Assembly (NCBI GenBank): GCA_016185425.1
Contig: JACPNQ010000016.1
Coordinates: forward strand, 1-64,000
Reading direction: 5' to 3'
Length of the DNA stretch: 64,000 nucleotides
From: Acidobacteriota bacterium
GTDB lineage: Bacteria > Acidobacteriota > Terriglobia > Bryobacterales > Bryobacteraceae
Part shown: piece by piece, positions 62,304 through 64,000 of the stretch
Layout of the letters: each line of letters opens with the position of its first letter
Numbering within the stretch: position 1 is the first letter of the stretch
The notes under the pieces: model-generated
Seen by the model: only the letters and a program-made list of their open reading frames with translations
Databases searched by the model: none
What the model was told of the DNA's origin: nothing
Position numbers and translations under genes: made by a program

Positions 62304-63502
62304 TGCGTTTCCTCTCGTTGTTCACTCTGGCTGCCCTCGCGTGGTCGCAGCCCAGGTACGATCTGCTCCTTAAGCAAGGTCATGTCATCGATCCCGCCAA
62401 TCGCATCGACGCTGTGATGGACGTCGCCGTCGCGGACGGAAAAATCGCCCGCGTCGCGGCCAACATCCCAGCCGCAGAATCGCGCAAGACCATCGACGCG
62501 CAAGGCCTGTATGTCACGCCCGGCCTCATCGATCTCCACGCCCACGTCTTCGGCTACAGTGGCTCCATTCTCCCCGACGACACCGCTCTGCCCGCCGGCA
62601 CCACGACGATCGTCGATGCCGGCGGCGCGGGCTGGCGCACCTTCGATGACATGCTCGAACGAATCATCCGGCAGTCGAAAACCCGCGTCCTCTCACTCAT
62701 CAACATCGTCGGTCACGGCATGACGGGCCAGGCGTTTGAAGACAACGTCGAGGATATGGAGCCGGAAAAAACCGCTGCGAAGATCCGCGAACGCCGCCAG
62801 CACATCGTCGGCATCAAGGTCGCGCACTTCGGCGGCTACGGTTGGGTCGCGCTCGACCGTGCAATCGCGGCCGGCAATCTTGCTTCCGTTCCCGTCATGG
62901 TCGACGACAAAATCTTCACCATCTCCGGGCGCACCAGCAAGGAGAAACTGCTCAGCAAACTGCGTCCCGGCGACCTCCACACGCACGTCTTCAATGACCG
63001 CCAGCTCGAAGTCGTCGATCGCTTCAACGGCAAGCTCCAGCCCTACATCCTCGAAGCCCGCAAGCGTGGTGTGCTGTTCGATCTCGGTCACGGGGGCGGC
63101 AGCTTCCTCTGGCCCGTCGCGTCGAAAGCAATGGCGCAAGGCTTTATGCCGGACACCATCAGTACGGACCTGCACTCGTCCAGCATTATGATGGCCGAGT
63201 CCGACATGCCCAACTGCATCTCGAAAATGTTGAGTCTCGGCATGAAGCTCGATGACGCTATCCTCCGCTCCACCGTCAACCCCGCCAAGGCCATCTCCCG
63301 CTTCCCGGAGATCGGGACACTTGGGGCGGGTAAGGTTGCCGACATCGCCGTCTTCCGCGTGCGCGATGGTGTCTTCGCCTTTAAGGACGCCTGGCAGCAC
63401 AAGTCGATGGGCACGCAGAAGCTGGAAATCATGATGACCGTCCGCGCCGGCGAAACGGTTTACGATCGCGATGGCCTCGGCTATCCGGAGTGGAACAAGT
63501 GA
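62303..63502 (+). CDS. exported amidohydrolase (dihydroorotase/deacetylase-like)
   Basis: 399 residues with a signal peptide (MRFLSLFTLAALAWSQ). The metal-dependent hydrolase core has GLIDLHAHVFG (HxH), KVAHFGGYGW, HTHVFN, FDLGHGGGSF and STDLHSSS with the late Asp. The N-terminal YDLLLKQGHVIDPANRID is the usual amidohydrolase beta-strand. The start overlaps the PLP enzyme stop by one base. The substrate is unknown; an amino-sugar or N-acyl amino acid is plausible from the pairing. Confidence 0.88.
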   Translation: MRFLSLFTLAALAWSQPRYDLLLKQGHVIDPANRIDAVMDVAVADGKIARVAANIPAAESRKTIDAQGLYVTPGLIDLHAHVFGYSGSILPDDTALPAGTTTIVDAGGAGWRTFDDMLERIIRQSKTRVLSLINIVGHGMTGQAFEDNVEDMEPEKTAAKIRERRQHIVGIKVAHFGGYGWVALDRAIAAGNLASVPVMVDDKIFTISGRTSKEKLLSKLRPGDLHTHVFNDRQLEVVDRFNGKLQPYILEARKRGVLFDLGHGGGSFLWPVASKAMAQGFMPDTISTDLHSSSIMMAESDMPNCISKMLSLGMKLDDAILRSTVNPAKAISRFPEIGTLGAGKVADIAVFRVRDGVFAFKDAWQHKSMGTQKLEIMMTVRAGETVYDRDGLGYPEWNK

Positions 63503-64000
63503 CACGCTTTATCCTCCTCGCCATCCTCGCCCCGCTAGCCGCGCAGGACATCTATGACCTGCTCCTCAAGGGCGGCCAGGTTATCGACCCCAGGAACAAA
63601 CGGAACGAACGGCTCGACATCGCCGTCGCCGGCGGTAAGGTTCGCAAGATCGCTCGCGGCATCCCCTCGATGCAGGCTCGCCGCGTCGTCGATCTCAGCG
63701 ACTATATCGTCACGCCGGGTCTCATCGACCTGCAGGCGAACTTCGGTCCCAACGGCGTTAACCCCGACCACAACGAACTCCGCAACGGCGTTACCACTGC
63801 CGTCGACGCCGGCAGCACGGGCGCCAAATCCTTCGAAGCCTTCCGCAAGACGGTCATCGCCGAGTCGAAGACGCGCGTCCTTGCGTTTCTGAATACCGCG
63901 GAAGGGCCGGTTGCCGATATGCAAAAGCGCTACCCGGCAATCATTGCCGGCGCGCAGGGCACCAATGACGCTTTTCACTTTCGCTTTAAGGCAGCCGTTC
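63499..64000 (+). CDS. second exported amidohydrolase, N-terminal part (cut by window end)
   Basis: GTG start overlaps the previous stop by 4 bp. The 167 visible codons read MTRFILLAILAPLAAQ (signal peptide), YDLLLKGGQVIDPRNKRNER and TPGLIDLQANFGPNGVNPDH, then run off the window. The HxH metal motif of the upstream paralogue is replaced by LQANFG here, so a metal site residue may be missing. The gene is the third member of a coupled unit with the PLP enzyme. Confidence 0.8.
   Translation, partial: MTRFILLAILAPLAAQDIYDLLLKGGQVIDPRNKRNERLDIAVAGGKVRKIARGIPSMQARRVVDLSDYIVTPGLIDLQANFGPNGVNPDHNELRNGVTTAVDAGSTGAKSFEAFRKTVIAESKTRVLAFLNTAEGPVADMQKRYPAIIAGAQGTNDAFHFRFKAAV

Overview
The window looks like chromosomal DNA of a Bryobacterales/Solibacter-type Acidobacteriota. 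The support is a set of families typical of that group: a PadR regulator coupled to an orphan MacB-like permease (ADOP type), a GWxTD-domain protein, an exosortase/EpsI pair, NHL-repeat and CotH proteins, three proteins sharing the same C-terminal domain (TIGR03437 type), and many exported enzymes with twin-arginine-like signals. All names come from reading the sequence; no database search was run.

Layout. 1-81 is the edge of an IS4-type transposase. 145-10994 holds uppP, pyruvate kinase, exosortase plus EpsI-like protein, an aldo/keto reductase, a class V aminotransferase, an NHL-repeat protein and a matrixin-like protease. 11097-17267 holds a TonB-receptor-like protein, a GWxTD protein, a flavin reductase, an HU/IHF protein, a site-2 protease and a glycosyltransferase. 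17285-35166 is a run of nine same-strand genes, most overlapping by a few bases, encoding mainly exported or envelope proteins: sugar-phosphate isomerase-like, metallophosphoesterase, beta-propeller, VIT/VWA, a 2273-residue TPR protein, an exported unknown, a miniature penicillin-binding-protein-like transpeptidase, a SpoIID/LytB protein and a tandem hydrolase. 35173-48413 holds a HEAT-like protein, a TSUP permease, CotH and metallophosphatase proteins, SecA, an ABC exporter, an esterase and a PH-domain protein.

The most striking structure is a 6551-bp transposon at 48532-55082. It has 47-bp terminal inverted repeats (43/47 identical) and a 7-bp target duplication, and it splits a second PH-domain gene. 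Removing the element and one target copy restores an uninterrupted 233-codon reading frame. The element encodes a serine recombinase, a TniB/MuB-like ATPase and a TniA/Mu-like DDE transposase, and it carries a PadR-ADOP permease pair as cargo. Two 13-bp palindromes in front of padR overlay a possible -35/-10 pair.

55669-57007 holds an SDR oxidoreductase and MoaB. A tRNA-Ser(UGA) gene at 57020-57109 is followed exactly 2100 bp later by a 28-bp copy of its 3' end. These repeats bracket a small island with a HicA/HicB toxin-antitoxin pair, a frameshifted HNH-nuclease pseudogene and a cluster of perfect palindromes. 59220-64000 holds a PAP2 phosphatase, an exported unknown, a SelA-like PLP enzyme with a signal peptide and extra C-terminal domain, and two exported amidohydrolases, the last cut by the window end.

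On a larger scale, the + strand is G-rich to about 21 kb and C-rich after about 22.5 kb regardless of gene direction. This suggests a replication-strand switch or a rearrangement boundary inside the VIT/VWA gene.
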